The translations under genes were made by a program, and so were the position numbers. 50,939 nt of DNA. Origin: Streptomyces geranii. Lineage in GTDB: Bacteria > Actinomycetota > Actinomycetes > Streptomycetales > Streptomycetaceae. Under the pieces are notes generated by a model, which did not search any database, was not told the DNA's origin, and saw nothing but the letters and a program-made list of their open reading frames with translations. This document shows, piece by piece, positions 50,449 to 50,939 of the stretch. Where the stretch lies: NCBI RefSeq assembly GCF_002954775.1, contig NZ_PJME01000060.1, positions 1 to 50,939 on the forward strand, written 5' to 3'. The first letter of the stretch is position 1; the number at the start of each line of letters is the position of its first letter.

Positions 50449-50939
50449 ATGCGACCCACTCTGAGCAGGGGGATGGTCGTGGCTGCCGCCGCGACGGGCA
50501 TCTTGTCCCTGTACGGCCTCCCGGCCCTGGCCGACGTGGACGCGCCCACCCCCACGAAGGCGACGGCGGGCACTCCGCACCGGGACCCCACCCCCGGCCA
50601 CCACCCCAACGCGAACTCCGGCCACGGCCACGGCTACGGCGAGGAGGACACCCCGGGCGGCTACGGCGACACGCCTCCGACGAAGCCTCCGACGAAGCCG
50701 CCCACGAAGCCTCCGACGAAGCCTCCGACGAAGCCCCCGACGAAGCCGCCCACGAAGCCTCCGACCAAGCCTCCGACGAAGCCTCCGACGAAGCCGCCCA
50801 CCAAGCCCCCGACGAAGCCTCCGACGAAGCCCCCGACGAAGCCGCCCACGAAGCCGCCGACCAAGCCTCCGACGAAGCCTCCGACGAAGCCCCCCACGAA
50901 GCCTCCGACCAAGCCGCCCACGAAGCCTCCGACGAAGCC
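50449..50939 (+). CDS. Cell-surface protein with PTKP repeat, cut off by the window end
   Basis: The reading frame is open from ATG 50449 to the window end (163 codons, no stop). The N-terminus MRPTLSRGMVVAAAATGILS and the cleavage region LYGLPALAD resemble signal peptides of long chaplins. A His/Gly/Pro-rich stretch follows (GHHPNANSGHGHGYGEED), then tandem PTKP units from codon 76 on. No chaplin domain or LPxTG motif is visible in the part seen; either could follow. The repeat probably spans the cell wall. The ribosome site is weak (AGAAAGA). Confidence 0.8.
   Translation, partial: MRPTLSRGMVVAAAATGILSLYGLPALADVDAPTPTKATAGTPHRDPTPGHHPNANSGHGHGYGEEDTPGGYGDTPPTKPPTKPPTKPPTKPPTKPPTKPPTKPPTKPPTKPPTKPPTKPPTKPPTKPPTKPPTKPPTKPPTKPPTKPPTKPPTKPPTKPPTK
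50674..50939 (+). repeat. Tandem 12-base repeat coding PTKP
   Basis: About 21 copies of a 12-base unit (ACGAAGCCnCCn type) run to the end of the window; differences are almost all silent third positions of proline codons (CCT, CCG, CCC) plus some ACG/ACC threonine changes. One lysine per four residues makes the stretch strongly basic. Confidence 0.93.

Noticed and set aside
50674..50939. Tandem repeat considered as a CRISPR array
   Set aside because: Units are 12 bases with no unique spacers, remain in one reading frame and vary at silent positions, so this is a protein repeat.

Overview
The window is chromosomal DNA of a Streptomyces or very close relative. GC content is very high, with strong third-position GC. 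Many genes start with GTG and overlap their upstream neighbour by 4 bases (GTGA/ATGA). The right end carries rodlins and a short chaplin, the hydrophobic sheath proteins of sporulating Streptomyces. Gene order from citrate synthase through mmsA to rodlin/chaplin is, from memory, close to the S. coelicolor core chromosome.

Layout. (1) 1-90: G/C homopolymer runs and part of a dispersed repeat. (2) 87-4594: a LacI regulator divergent from a three-gene sugar operon (Gfo/Idh/MocA dehydrogenase, DUF993 aldolase-like protein, TIM-barrel epimerase) whose substrate I cannot name. (3) 4679-11822: eight co-directional genes that look like a specialised-metabolite cluster with no recognisable core synthase: CrtC-like lipocalin-fold protein, P450, methyltransferase, FAD oxidoreductase, flavin reductase, SRPBCC aromatase/cyclase-like protein, DUF2156 (MprF C-terminal-like) protein and a membrane protein. 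This is the main accessory region. (4) 11969-13004: a DUF397/Scr1-type HTH pair. (5) 13263-19957: a DHFR-like reductase, then the complete ribose system rbsR-rbsA-rbsCB(fused)-rbsK-rbsD with twin operators. (6) 20013-23969: recD2 helicase preceded by three DnaA-box-like repeats, then citrate synthase with a clear terminator. (7) 23970-24497: 528 bases without a credible gene but with consecutive hairpins. (8) 24498-28251: copA, copZ, a CsoR-type operator and a zinc alcohol dehydrogenase. (9) 28324-36900: GNAT enzyme, small HTH protein, and a myo-inositol catabolic cluster (iolE-like divergent from iolC, aldolase, iolB, iolD, mmsA). (10) 36925-46950: a membrane-anchored secreted protein, pectate lyase, a hydrolase/ABC-ATPase fusion with its permease, a VWA lipoprotein and a fatty-acyl-CoA ligase. 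(11) 47042-50939: three rodlin genes, an LCP-family gene between two of them, a short chaplin, and a cut-off wall protein with a long PTKP repeat.

How the genes work together. The rbs operon imports and phosphorylates ribose under RbsR. The iol genes convert inositol-derived intermediates to acetyl-CoA and a C3 unit, but no inositol dehydrogenase (iolG) or transporter lies nearby. copA/copZ export and chaperone copper under a copper-sensing operator. The rodlin/chaplin block coats aerial hyphae; all three rodlins have promoter-like sequences with the same spacing and roughly 40-base leaders that resemble sigma-BldN promoters. No tRNA, rRNA, CRISPR array, transposase or integrase was seen.
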